Positions 46,495-54,594 of a stretch of 64,000 nucleotides of DNA are shown here, piece by piece (within the stretch, counting starts at the first letter, position 1; each line of letters begins with the position of its first letter). Both the position numbers and the translations under genes were made by a program. Origin of the DNA: Helicobacter ganmani (GTDB lineage Bacteria; Campylobacterota; Campylobacteria; Campylobacterales; Helicobacteraceae); assembly GCF_003364315.1 (NCBI RefSeq), contig NZ_NXLS01000005.1:56316-120315 (forward strand). The letters are read 5' to 3'. Under the pieces are notes generated by a model. It did no database searches and was not told the DNA's origin. It saw nothing but the letters and a program-made list of their open reading frames with translations.

Positions 46495-47651
46495 TGAAAC
46501 AAGTTAGTATGCGACATAAAAGAAAAGATACAGAATTATTTTTTGATTCTTTTAAGCATTTTAAGCATAATTTATCTAATCTCATAGGAGTAGAATTGCC
46601 CACGCTTTACCAACTTGGTGTTGAGCAATATTTAAATCTCATTTCTACTAATTATAAATCAAAATACCCCGATATGCGAAAGATTGGCTTGATAGAATAT
46701 GATAAACCTAGCGACTACTCTTTTTCTCTCACGTCAGAAGCACAATCTTTTATGGCAAATTCATACTTAATACAAAATATTTATAGTGAGAATGATTTAA
46801 AAGCGGGAAGAAAAAATATTGATTCTTTACCGCCTAATCTTTTAATTCAATCTTTTGTGGATTCTTGCTTATTAGATTCTTATCAATATGAGATACTGAA
46901 ACTTATTCTCTCATATTACGATACTGCGGATTTGATTCGTCCTTATTTGGCACTTTTAAATTTTGTAAGACATTACGAGATACAAAATTTATCCTACATA
47001 ATATTGCAAGATATTCTAGCCCAAACAAAAGAGAATATCTTATTAATGCGATACGATGAAAATGCCTTTAATAATCTTGATTTAACTATTCAAAATGAAC
47101 TAAAAAGACCCATTTCTTATATTTATAATTTTCTCCAAACCGCTTTAGTTGTGGATTCTAATTATAATATAATTGTTAATTTTAATTTTGTAGATAGACT
47201 GCAAATTGAAATGAATAATATTGTTTTTGCTCAACCTACTCCTACTCAAAACAATTCTCGTCCTGCGAGGGAACAAAGACTCTTTAGAGAAAATGTTTTA
47301 AAGGCTTACGACTATCAATGTGCTATCACAGGACAAAGTATTTTTATAGATAATAGAGTATTGCTTGAAGCGGCACATATTATTCCTTATAGAGACGGTG
47401 GCTCATTTGCCGTATCTAACGGAATAGCTTTAAGCTATGAAATGCACAAAATATTTGATAACGGGTTGTTTGGATTTGTTTATGATAAAAATCAAAACTT
47501 GAGAATTAAAGTTTCTAGCTCTCATAGAATTGTTGATAAATATGGAATCTTAAATAGCTTGGATAACCGTATTATTTCCATTCCACATAAAGAATCAGAA
47601 AAGCCCGATTCTTTAGCGGTGGAATATAATCTAGAAAAGTATTTATTATAG
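46494..47651 (+). CDS. HNH-family type II restriction endonuclease
   Basis: 385 aa. The C-terminal HNH domain (about 265-330) has CAITGQ, LLEAAHIIPYRDGG and NGIALSYEMHKIFDNGLFGF. The N-terminal 250 residues are unlike anything I know and probably bind the target site. It directly follows the double methyltransferase, so the pair makes a complete R-M system. Similar HNH domains also occur in non-R-M nucleases, but the context favours R-M. Confidence 0.78.
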   Translation: MKQVSMRHKRKDTELFFDSFKHFKHNLSNLIGVELPTLYQLGVEQYLNLISTNYKSKYPDMRKIGLIEYDKPSDYSFSLTSEAQSFMANSYLIQNIYSENDLKAGRKNIDSLPPNLLIQSFVDSCLLDSYQYEILKLILSYYDTADLIRPYLALLNFVRHYEIQNLSYIILQDILAQTKENILLMRYDENAFNNLDLTIQNELKRPISYIYNFLQTALVVDSNYNIIVNFNFVDRLQIEMNNIVFAQPTPTQNNSRPAREQRLFRENVLKAYDYQCAITGQSIFIDNRVLLEAAHIIPYRDGGSFAVSNGIALSYEMHKIFDNGLFGFVYDKNQNLRIKVSSSHRIVDKYGILNSLDNRIISIPHKESEKPDSLAVEYNLEKYLL

Positions 47652-47806
47652 ATTTAAATTGTAAAAAGCGACTTTTAGAGGAGTTTAATTTACACCTTAT
47701 CGTGCGACTTCCTAAAGAATCCACAATTAAGGGGTATTGCTTTTATCTGCCTATTTTGAGCGGGGATAAATGGCAAATAGAATGCTTTGAAAATGGGGAG
47801 GGCTAA
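47651..47806 (+). pseudogene. Fragment resembling HsdM of a type I R-M system
   Basis: A 51-codon frame without its own start, opening DLNCKKRLLEEFNLHLIVRLP. The LLEEFNLHxIVRLP stretch is typical of HsdM near its C-terminal third. The rest does not match, so a deletion joint is likely. It bounds the R-M cassette on the right, as the HsdR remnant does on the left. Confidence 0.45.
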
Positions 47807-47852
47807 TACAAAGGATTTGCAAAAGAAGCTAGAAATGCACCTAGAATAGCAT

Positions 47853-49430
47853 TTAGCTCATCTCCTCGCACATTGCTAAAAACTCCTGATAATACTTCCA
47901 AGATTCTATTATGTCGGGACGCACAGAAGCTAGAAATGTGAGATGTTTTTCAAAGACTGCTTTAGCCTGTAAAGCAAGTTCTTTATGAGTGTGTAAATAC
48001 TGCAAAATCTGCTCTTCACTTAGCTTTTTAGATTCTTCAATTTTTCTTTGTTCCTCTAGGCGTGGAATAAATGCGAGGAGATATTCTTTGATTTGCTCAC
48101 AAGTTTTTGTGTCTTGTTTTAGAATCTCAAAGTCTTTTTTCTCAATACACACAATAATACGCTCATAAAAATTATCTTGATTAAAAAGAAATTGTGTGAT
48201 GTCTTGATAATGCTCAAAAGTATTTTTATGCTGCCAAATATCCACCTCATCTACGGGCACTTTGACATAAATCCTCTCATCAAGCGCAAAAATCTTATCT
48301 ATCAAATGCAATGCTATGCTCTTTTGCTCCATTTGAACCCTAAAAACAAGAGGCAATAACCCCTCATAATAGGATACATTGACTTCAAATTTCTCCTTAT
48401 CACTAGGTTTTGGGGCAGGAAAAGAAAATGCTTTTGCTAAAGTATTCATTGTTTCAAAGGCTCTCTTACCTACAATTTCAGACATATCAATACATATAAT
48501 ATCTTCGTCTGCAATGTTAATAAGAGCTTTTCTTAAGTCTGTGTCGTGGAAATCTGTGAAATTATATTTCAAAGAACCTCTAATCGTCCCAAAACAAGGC
48601 GCATCTTCTTTGCCAAAGGTAGATTCATCATTATGTGCATCATATCCATTATAGCCTATAAGGTTTTCACAGATGAAATCCGGGCTTAATGCAAAGCTTA
48701 GATTCTCCTCTTGTGCCATTTGCAGTCGCTTTCTCCTAAAGTTTATTCCGCTTTTTAAAATGCTTATAGGGTCTCTAATGAGATTGAGGGCTTTGGTTTG
48801 GGGGATTAAAGCATAAAGTTTATTGCTATCTTTATCTTTCATATATTCTCGGATAGACAAATAGCCAAAGTGGGGGGGGGGCATAGTATAATGGTAAGAG
48901 AGAATCTGCTCCCAATACTTTTCATAGATTATTTTTGAAGAAGAAGGATAACGAATGTAATCCATTCCCCCACAATTTAAAACGAAATGATTTAATCCCC
49001 TATTCCCGCTAGCGTGGCTACCAAAATATATAAATTTATAATAAGGCGGCAAAGGAATATTTAATTCCCAAGCGATTTGAGGCGAGATTTGCTCATAATC
49101 TAAAGTGTTAGGATTAAGCAAAGGGGGATAGGGGTGATTAGCATATTTTTCTAGAAATGATTGAGAGGCAAGCCATAGTTTGATATTATCATACTCTTTG
49201 GCAAAATACTTTAAAAAAGTCGGGTTTGTGGTATAAATATGATGTTTTTTACAAAACAAAATCATCTCATTAGAATGAGCAGAATCTAACTTGCGCAAAA
49301 TTTGAGCCATCATAAGCCGTTGGAGTAAAGCATAGATTCCACCTTTATGCGCTTTTTTATCTATGATATGTTCCAAAGCACCCCAAACGCCACCTTGCTT
49401 TAATATCTCAAATGTTTTGCTTTTACCCAT
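47853..49430 (-). CDS. DUF2972 protein, candidate MeOPN/sugar transferase (Cj1421/Cj1422-like), phase-variable, ON
   Basis: 525 aa. IYFGSHASGNRGLNHFVLN and the LNLIRDPISILKSGINFRR block match the DUF2972 family, which includes the phase-variable C. jejuni MeOPN transferases Cj1421 and Cj1422. A C10 run (coding strand; 48872-48881) encodes MPPPH and is in frame. It lies in the right half of the MeOPN locus, before the R-M cassette. Its acceptor sugar is unknown. Confidence 0.75.
   Translation of the reverse strand: MGKSKTFEILKQGGVWGALEHIIDKKAHKGGIYALLQRLMMAQILRKLDSAHSNEMILFCKKHHIYTTNPTFLKYFAKEYDNIKLWLASQSFLEKYANHPYPPLLNPNTLDYEQISPQIAWELNIPLPPYYKFIYFGSHASGNRGLNHFVLNCGGMDYIRYPSSSKIIYEKYWEQILSYHYTMPPPHFGYLSIREYMKDKDSNKLYALIPQTKALNLIRDPISILKSGINFRRKRLQMAQEENLSFALSPDFICENLIGYNGYDAHNDESTFGKEDAPCFGTIRGSLKYNFTDFHDTDLRKALINIADEDIICIDMSEIVGKRAFETMNTLAKAFSFPAPKPSDKEKFEVNVSYYEGLLPLVFRVQMEQKSIALHLIDKIFALDERIYVKVPVDEVDIWQHKNTFEHYQDITQFLFNQDNFYERIIVCIEKKDFEILKQDTKTCEQIKEYLLAFIPRLEEQRKIEESKKLSEEQILQYLHTHKELALQAKAVFEKHLTFLASVRPDIIESWKYYQEFLAMCEEMS
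48872..48881 (-). repeat. Poly-C tract (C10 on coding strand), DUF2972 gene ON
   Basis: Ten G's on the plus strand give ATG CCC CCC CCC CAC in the gene. Here the coding strand has C's, unlike the other seven tracts (G's). Any change not divisible by three would truncate the protein. Confidence 0.85.
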
Positions 49431-49445
49431 TTTACTTCCTTAATT

Positions 49446-50231
49446 TTACCCTACTTTTCTTGCACTCCAGCAACGTGTAGTGTATTTGATGTCAAATTCT
49501 TGAGGGAGAACTTCTCGCATTTTTGCAGTGATTTTATCAAAAATCTCTTGCCCTTCTTTGGTCTCTAAATCCCAATAAGGATTTTTCACACTCTGCCACG
49601 CTAAAATATAGTTTTCCAAACTTTGGTGAAAGTAAAAATCCTCTTCAATGTAAATAATATTATCAAAAAGCTCTTTGTGTGCTTCAATAATTGGGCGTTG
49701 GTCTTCGCGTCTCACACCTCTTGTGTAGTTTGGCACGATGGAGAGAATCGCATTTTCTGCCTTTTGCTGAATGGGGTCGTTTAAGTCTCTATGATTCCAC
49801 ATACACGAAAAGTATCCATTGCCTTTAAGCAGTCTATGGGCTTCTTTTAACGCCTCTGTCCTATCCATTACATTAAAGCTACTGCCAAAGGTTACCCAAT
49901 CAAAACTCCCGCTTTGTAACGTAGAATCCACGCCCGTAGCCCTTACCCATTCAATTTTTGCGCCTTTTGTGCGCTCAATGCCGATTTCACGCATTGCGTC
50001 ATTTGGCTCTACACTCACCACTTCACAACCTCTCTCTAAAAGCATAATGCTTAAATTTCCTGTCCCTGCACCAATATCTGCGACTTTCAAATTGCCCGCT
50101 TTTTCTCCGCTAGCCAAAGTGATAAGCATATCAATCGTTTTGGGTGCGTAATTCGGGCGGTAGCTGTAATATTTCGCGTGTTTGGTGTAATCCCAAACTT
50201 GTTCTACTATTCTTGTCTTATTCTTTTGCAT
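49446..50231 (-). CDS. SAM-dependent methyltransferase of the MeOPN locus (Cj1419/Cj1420-like)
   Basis: About 261 aa. Motif I is VADIGAGTGNLSIMLLERG (about 50-68), then SVEPNDAMREIGIERTKGA and FGSSFNVMDRTEALKEAHR; the end is CWSARKV. Two such methyltransferases sit in the C. jejuni MeOPN locus and are presumed to O-methylate the phosphoramidate. The frame extends to 50327, but AAGGAA precedes the ATG at 50231. It is a paralogue of the next gene and has no homopolymer. Confidence 0.8.
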   Translation of the reverse strand: MQKNKTRIVEQVWDYTKHAKYYSYRPNYAPKTIDMLITLASGEKAGNLKVADIGAGTGNLSIMLLERGCEVVSVEPNDAMREIGIERTKGAKIEWVRATGVDSTLQSGSFDWVTFGSSFNVMDRTEALKEAHRLLKGNGYFSCMWNHRDLNDPIQQKAENAILSIVPNYTRGVRREDQRPIIEAHKELFDNIIYIEEDFYFHQSLENYILAWQSVKNPYWDLETKEGQEIFDKITAKMREVLPQEFDIKYTTRCWSARKVG

Positions 50232-50280
50232 TGTTGTTTCCTTATTATGTTGCCCAATGCAAAAGAAAAAGAATAGAGAA

Positions 50281-51127
50281 TTACGCCCTAGAGCCTCCTT
50301 TGCTGGACTTTCTAGCCGTCCAAGCACGAATTTTATAAGGAATCTCTAAAGTTTGTAAATGCGAGATTTTGGATTCTATCATTTCCAAAATCTTTTTCCA
50401 TCTTTGCTCCCCTGCTTGGGCTTGTATATCATTTACAGAATGCCACGCTCCAAGATAACGCGCTTTGTCCATTATCTCTATGTAGTCGCACTCCATAAAA
50501 AAGCAGTCTGTGAAATCCCCTGTGGAGATGAGGATTTCCTCCCATTTTTTGACATTTTGTGTCCCGCTGCTCACTCTAGCAAGCTCTGGAACAATATTCT
50601 TAATCTCTTGTTCAATTTCATAGAATACTGAACCCTCTAGGATATTTCTAGGATTCCATATAGCAGTGAAATACCCCCCCCCCCCCCGCAGAAGTATTGT
50701 GGGTAGAAGTATGGGCAGAGCTATTTTGAGCCGCAGAATTTTTTAAGATTCTCGCAAACTCGGGCAAAGATTTCTTAGGGTCAGTCCAATGGAAGCTACT
50801 CGCCATAATCACCCAATCGGCAATTCCACTTTGCACGCCTGTTTCCTCGCCACTTCCTTTTTGCCATTTGATATTTGTGTCTTTGGTATAGGCGATGCCC
50901 TCTTCTCTCATCTCATCATTTGGCTCTACGGCTAAGACTTGCATTCCAAACTCACTTAGCATTTTGGTAAGCTTGCCTGTCCCTGCGCCCACTTCTACGA
51001 TTTGCAAATCTTTGAGATTTTTTTGCTCATCATTGATACAAGCAATCAGCTTTTCTAACAACATCGGGCTATATGCCGGACGATTATGATAATGCTTCGC
51101 CACTTGTGTAAAATCACCTTGTTTCAT
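50281..51127 (-). CDS. SAM-dependent methyltransferase (Cj1420-like), phase-variable, OFF
   Basis: The first 146 codons give motif I IVEVGAGTGKLTKMLSEFG and ASSFHWTDPKKSL. A G14 run (coding strand, 50674-50687) then leads to a stop at 50648. In another frame the missing part continues directly (YFTAIWNPRNILEGS to AWTARKSSKGG) to 50281. G13 would give one protein of about 281 aa, paralogous to the neighbour. In C. jejuni Cj1420 also has a poly-G tract. Overlaps the CDP-amidate kinase by 4 bp. Confidence 0.8.
50674..50687 (-). repeat. Poly-G tract (G14, coding strand), methyltransferase OFF
   Basis: Fourteen C's on the plus strand: the longest tract of the window. Current reading is GCG, four GGG, GTA TTT CAC. 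With 13, TAT TTC ACT follows and the methyltransferase continues. Confidence 0.88.
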
Positions 51128-51657
51128 TTGCTTCCCTTTCCTTTGATTTGAGTTAAGATACTCTGCACCTTTTGTTCTAAGTTATTCGTCGTATCATTGG
51201 GTAGGATTATATCCGCATTTGGCTTAACAAATGGAATATCCACCCCCACGACATCTTGAATCTCTCCTTTAAGCGCACCGCTATAAAGTTCCTTTTGGTC
51301 GCGCCTTTGCAGCTCCTCCATAGAACATTCTATATAAATTTCTAAATAATTTTGCAAAGTCTTGCGGTTATAAGCATACACTTCATCAAAAAGCGAAATC
51401 GTAGTTACCACTACCACTAAACCTTGCGAGCTTAGAAAATGCGCAAAAGCTGAACGCTTGAGTGCAACTTCAATCCGACCTTGTTTATCGTAAGCGTAAT
51501 GCCCAAGTAAATCACGCAACTCATCGCCATCTAAATACACAATATTGGGAATCTCTTGCTTAATCCTCTCATACAATGCCTTGCCAATCGTGCTTTTCCC
51601 ACTCCCTGCCAAGCCGCACAGCCACAACACAAGCCCTTTGCCATTTTTTACCCACAT
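51124..51657 (-). CDS. CDP-diphosphoramidate kinase (Cj1415-like, APS-kinase fold)
   Basis: 177 aa. Walker A GLAGSGKST (15-23) and YLDGDELRDLLGH are those of the CysC fold. In C. jejuni Cj1415 phosphorylates the 3'-OH of CDP-diphosphoramidate, the last known activation step of MeOPN. True APS kinase is the alternative, but there is no sulphate-assimilation context. It overlaps the methyltransferase (4 bp) and aminotransferase (10 bp). Confidence 0.82.
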   Translation of the reverse strand: MWVKNGKGLVLWLCGLAGSGKSTIGKALYERIKQEIPNIVYLDGDELRDLLGHYAYDKQGRIEVALKRSAFAHFLSSQGLVVVVTTISLFDEVYAYNRKTLQNYLEIYIECSMEELQRRDQKELYSGALKGEIQDVVGVDIPFVKPNADIILPNDTTNNLEQKVQSILTQIKGKGSK

Positions 51658-52757
51658 ACTGCGTCCTTGACTGCTTCAATCACTTCTTTCACTTCCTCAT
51701 CAATCAAATGTTCCCCCATTGGCAAAGATAGAATCTCCTCTTGCCACGCAGAAGCATTGGGTGTGGAGGATTCCACAACATAGGATTGATGGCTAAAGGC
51801 AGGGCAATTTGGCAAAGCAATCGGGTAATGCAATCCATATTCAATCCCCTTTTGCTTCAAATATGTCATCACTGCGTCGCGATTCTTAATCCGAATCACA
51901 AACAAATGCCACACACAAAAACAAGAATCCTTAACCTCTGGTAAGATTATGGAATCGCAATCCTTAAACCCCTCAAAATAGAGCTTCGCTACCTTCCTGC
52001 GTCTAGTATTCCAAGCTGCTAAGTGTCGCAATTTCACGCGCAAAATCGCTGCTTGTAGATTATCAAGTCGCGAATTTCTCCCTACGATTCTATGTTCGTA
52101 TTTTTTCAATCCTCCGTGATGAGCAATCTCCTCACATTTTCGCAAAAGCACAGAATCACGACTTACAATCGCTCCACCATCTCCATAAGCCCCTAGATTC
52201 TTGCCCGGATAAAAACTAAAAGTAGCAATATCGCCAAAAGTCCCCACACACTGCCCTTTAAACTTTGCTTCGTGTGCTTGAGCGCAATCCTCAATTACGC
52301 GGAGATTCTTTTCTTTTGCAATCTCCAAAATCTCCTCAATCCTTGCACTCTGCCCATACAAATGCACTGCTAGAATCGCACTTGTCTGCTCTGTGATTTT
52401 GGATTCCAAATCCGCTAAATCCATTGTATAATCCGCTCCACAATCCACAAATTGCACTCTTAAGCCATTGCGCACAACCGCTTCTGCACTCGCCGCAAAA
52501 GTATTTGCAGGCACTAAAACCACCGAATCTTTGGGCAAGGCAAGAGATTCTATCGCAATTTCAAGTGCGTCCGTGCCATTTGCCACGCCTAGAGTGCGCA
52601 CACTTCCGCCTAAAAACTCCGAAAACTCCTCCCCAAATGCACTCACCTCACTGCCACCCACAAATGCGCTACTCTCCACTACATTTGAAATTGCAGTTTC
52701 TATTTCGCCTTTTATGTCCAAATATTGTTTTTTTAAGTCTAAAAATTTTATAGCCAT
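51648..52757 (-). CDS. DegT/DnrJ/EryC1-type sugar aminotransferase
   Basis: About 369 aa. FLDLKKQYLDIKGEIETAI opens the family; FSFYPGKNLGAYGDGGA carries the PLP lysine, and NSRLDNLQAAIL follows. It aminates a keto-sugar nucleotide, probably C3 or C4. A longer frame runs to 52832, but the ATG at 52757 fits the family start and overlaps the stop of the upstream methyltransferase. It could work with the Gfo/Idh gene at 54591 and acyltransferase at 53429. Confidence 0.87.
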   Translation of the reverse strand: MAIKFLDLKKQYLDIKGEIETAISNVVESSAFVGGSEVSAFGEEFSEFLGGSVRTLGVANGTDALEIAIESLALPKDSVVLVPANTFAASAEAVVRNGLRVQFVDCGADYTMDLADLESKITEQTSAILAVHLYGQSARIEEILEIAKEKNLRVIEDCAQAHEAKFKGQCVGTFGDIATFSFYPGKNLGAYGDGGAIVSRDSVLLRKCEEIAHHGGLKKYEHRIVGRNSRLDNLQAAILRVKLRHLAAWNTRRRKVAKLYFEGFKDCDSIILPEVKDSCFCVWHLFVIRIKNRDAVMTYLKQKGIEYGLHYPIALPNCPAFSHQSYVVESSTPNASAWQEEILSLPMGEHLIDEEVKEVIEAVKDAVCG

Positions 52758-53416
52758 AATGCCCCCATCTTCCAAGTCTCTCCAAACTCTTGCGCTTTTG
52801 TGTAGCAATGGGATTCCAAAATCTCCCTCCAAGCCTCTTGCATTCCGCTACTCCAAGCAATATCATCAAATAACATAATACCCCCCCCCACCACAAAAGG
52901 CAAAATTTGCTTGTAATAGGCTATTGTGGCTTCTTTATTATGGTGTCCATCAATGAAAGCAAAGTCAATGGGCTTGATTTTTTCTAAGAGATTTGGCAGC
53001 ATCAAATCAAAGCGTCCAACCAACACTTCAATATTTTTTAAAGCAAAATGCTGATGATTTTCTTTAGCAATTTGTGCGACATTTGGGCTTCCCTCAATGC
53101 TCCAAATTTGAGCATTTGGCGCGAATGAAGCCATATAAGAGCTAGAGAATCCCAAACAAGTGCCAAGCTCTAAGATTTTTTGCGGCAATAAACTCTTAAA
53201 AATCTCAAAAATTACTTCCGCTTTTTCGCGTTTGACACCAATCTTTGCCAATTCACAAAGTGGAACTTCAACGCAAACGCCTGCTTCCATTTGTTCCTTT
53301 GTGCGCTTTTCCTCTGGCTTCCCTGCGCCATAATCTATGACTTCTATCAAAGTTGTCTTTTGCTTTAGATGCTCACGATACGATTCTATTTTGCTTGTAA
53401 TCTCTTCAAATCCCAT
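52748..53416 (-). CDS. Class I O-methyltransferase, phase-variable, ON
   Basis: 222 aa. SAM motif ILELGTCLGFSSSYMASF (about 85-102), DFAFIDGHHNKEATIAYY and IMLFDDIAW fit small-molecule O-methyltransferases. A G9 run (coding strand, 52881-52889) encodes VVGGGIML and is in frame. A role in methylating a sugar of the surface glycan is inferred from its place. Confidence 0.75.
   Translation of the reverse strand: MGFEEITSKIESYREHLKQKTTLIEVIDYGAGKPEEKRTKEQMEAGVCVEVPLCELAKIGVKREKAEVIFEIFKSLLPQKILELGTCLGFSSSYMASFAPNAQIWSIEGSPNVAQIAKENHQHFALKNIEVLVGRFDLMLPNLLEKIKPIDFAFIDGHHNKEATIAYYKQILPFVVGGGIMLFDDIAWSSGMQEAWREILESHCYTKAQEFGETWKMGALWL
52881..52889 (-). repeat. Poly-G tract (G9, coding strand), O-methyltransferase ON
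   Basis: Nine C's on the plus strand give GTG GGG GGG GGT ATT in frame. The tract lies in a place where GGG is normal for the fold (after the fifth strand), so it may have evolved from a natural glycine turn. Confidence 0.8.
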
Positions 53417-53428
53417 CTTTTTTTCCTT

Positions 53429-53848
53429 TTATAATTCCCGAATTAATTGCGCGGGATTCCCTGCATAGATTCCGCTTTTAACAATATTTTTTGTAACCAC
53501 GCTTCCTGCGCCAATCACGACATCATCGCAAATCTCCACAGGTAGAATCGTAGCATTTGAGCCTATGCTTACACAATTCCCAATTTTTGTTTCTTTATAT
53601 TTTGTAGAATCCCCACCTGCTGGCTTGCCCTCTTTAAATAAATCATTGACAAACATTACTCCGTGTCCTATGAAGCAATTCTCTCCTATATCCACAAGTG
53701 AGCAAATAAAACTATGGCTTTGGATTCTACTCTTTGCACCCACTTTCACCCCTCTTTGAATCTCTACAAAAGGACCCACAAACACCTCATCTCCAAGCTC
53801 ACATTCATAGAGATTACAAGGCTCTACAATCTTGACATCAGCCCCCAT
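53429..53848 (-). CDS. Left-handed beta-helix sugar N-acyltransferase
   Basis: About 139 aa of hexapeptide repeats (VFVGPFVEIQRGVKVGAKS, NCFIGHGVMFVND, VSIGSNATILPVEI, VVIGAGSVVTKNI), ending AGNPAQLIREL. It N-acylates an amino sugar nucleotide (WbpD/WlbB/QdtC class). A TTG-started frame reaches 53956, but GGAGGTG sits ideally before the ATG at 53848, and the preceding stretch belongs to the formyltransferase when it is ON. I therefore use 53848. Confidence 0.82.
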   Translation of the reverse strand: MGADVKIVEPCNLYECELGDEVFVGPFVEIQRGVKVGAKSRIQSHSFICSLVDIGENCFIGHGVMFVNDLFKEGKPAGGDSTKYKETKIGNCVSIGSNATILPVEICDDVVIGAGSVVTKNIVKSGIYAGNPAQLIREL

Positions 53849-54594
53849 TTTCACCTCCCTTATTTTGCTCTCGTATAAAGTAAAATTTCCTGCCCCCGAT
53901 GAAACAATAGGGCGGTTCAAATCCGGGCATTGCAGTGGCACGAATGATTTTTTCAATTAAAGCCCCCCCCCCCACAAGATTCTAGCCTGATGTGCTTTAA
54001 TCTTTCTATTTCTATTCTTTTATGAAACTCTCTACGAGGCGAGAAAATGGAATCTTGAGGGATTAGCCGATAATCTCCTTTAATCATTTTTTCTAAATTT
54101 TCAGAAAATAGCTCTACTCCATAAGTATTTGCCAACTCTACTAGCTCCTCTACGAAGCAGTTTTTAGGGATTTTAAACCTCTTTTGAAAAGCAATCGCAC
54201 CATTATCAATCCCTTCGTCCATTTGATGTATTGTTACACCAAACTCTTTATCTTCATTTAAAATAGCAAAAGAAAATTGATTGCACCCTCTATATTCTGG
54301 CAAAGGTGCTAGGTGGAGATTTAAAGCAATCTCTTTAGCGCAAAAAATATGCTGTGGTTTTAAGATTTGGTGATACTGCACAGAAAAAAGTATATCAAAA
54401 TCTAGCTCAAAAAGCCCGTTTAAATCTGTAAGGAGTGGGATTTTATGTTGTATGCAAAACTCCTTTACCGCTTGTCCTCTAGGAGATGTCCCCACTGCGA
54501 CAAGCGCAAAATCTAACGTGTCTTGCCTAGCAAACAATTCTTGCAAACATTGTTTGCCAATTTCTTTTGCGCCTAAAAACACGATTTTTTTCAT
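53838..54594 (-). CDS. Sugar N-formyltransferase, phase-variable, OFF by G11 tract
   Basis: The first 206 codons contain the formyltransferase core (NLHLAPLPEYRGCNQF with catalytic N and H, and TIHQMDEGIDNG with the Asp). A G11 run (53963-53973) then gives GGGGFN-stop. The frame reached with G10 continues as IIRATAMPGFEPPYCFIGGR and KFYFIREQN to the stop at 53838, overlapping the acyltransferase start by 11 bp; this PGFEP tail is normal for the family. Full length is about 251 aa. It likely formylates an amino sugar. Confidence 0.78.
53963..53973 (-). repeat. Poly-G tract (G11, coding strand), formyltransferase C-terminus OFF
   Basis: Eleven C's on the plus strand. G11 ends at FN-stop, G12 ends at L-stop one codon later, and G10 reads GCT TTA ATT GAA into the conserved tail. 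Confidence 0.82.

Noticed and set aside
50281..50574. Independent 97-aa protein
   Set aside because: It is the C-terminal part of the methyltransferase split by the G14 tract, since its sequence aligns with the end of the paralogue at 49446.
51124..51657. Adenylylsulphate kinase (CysC) of sulphate assimilation
   Set aside because: The fold is the same, but no sulphate-assimilation genes are nearby and the other three MeOPN activation enzymes are, so the CDP-amidate kinase call is preferred.
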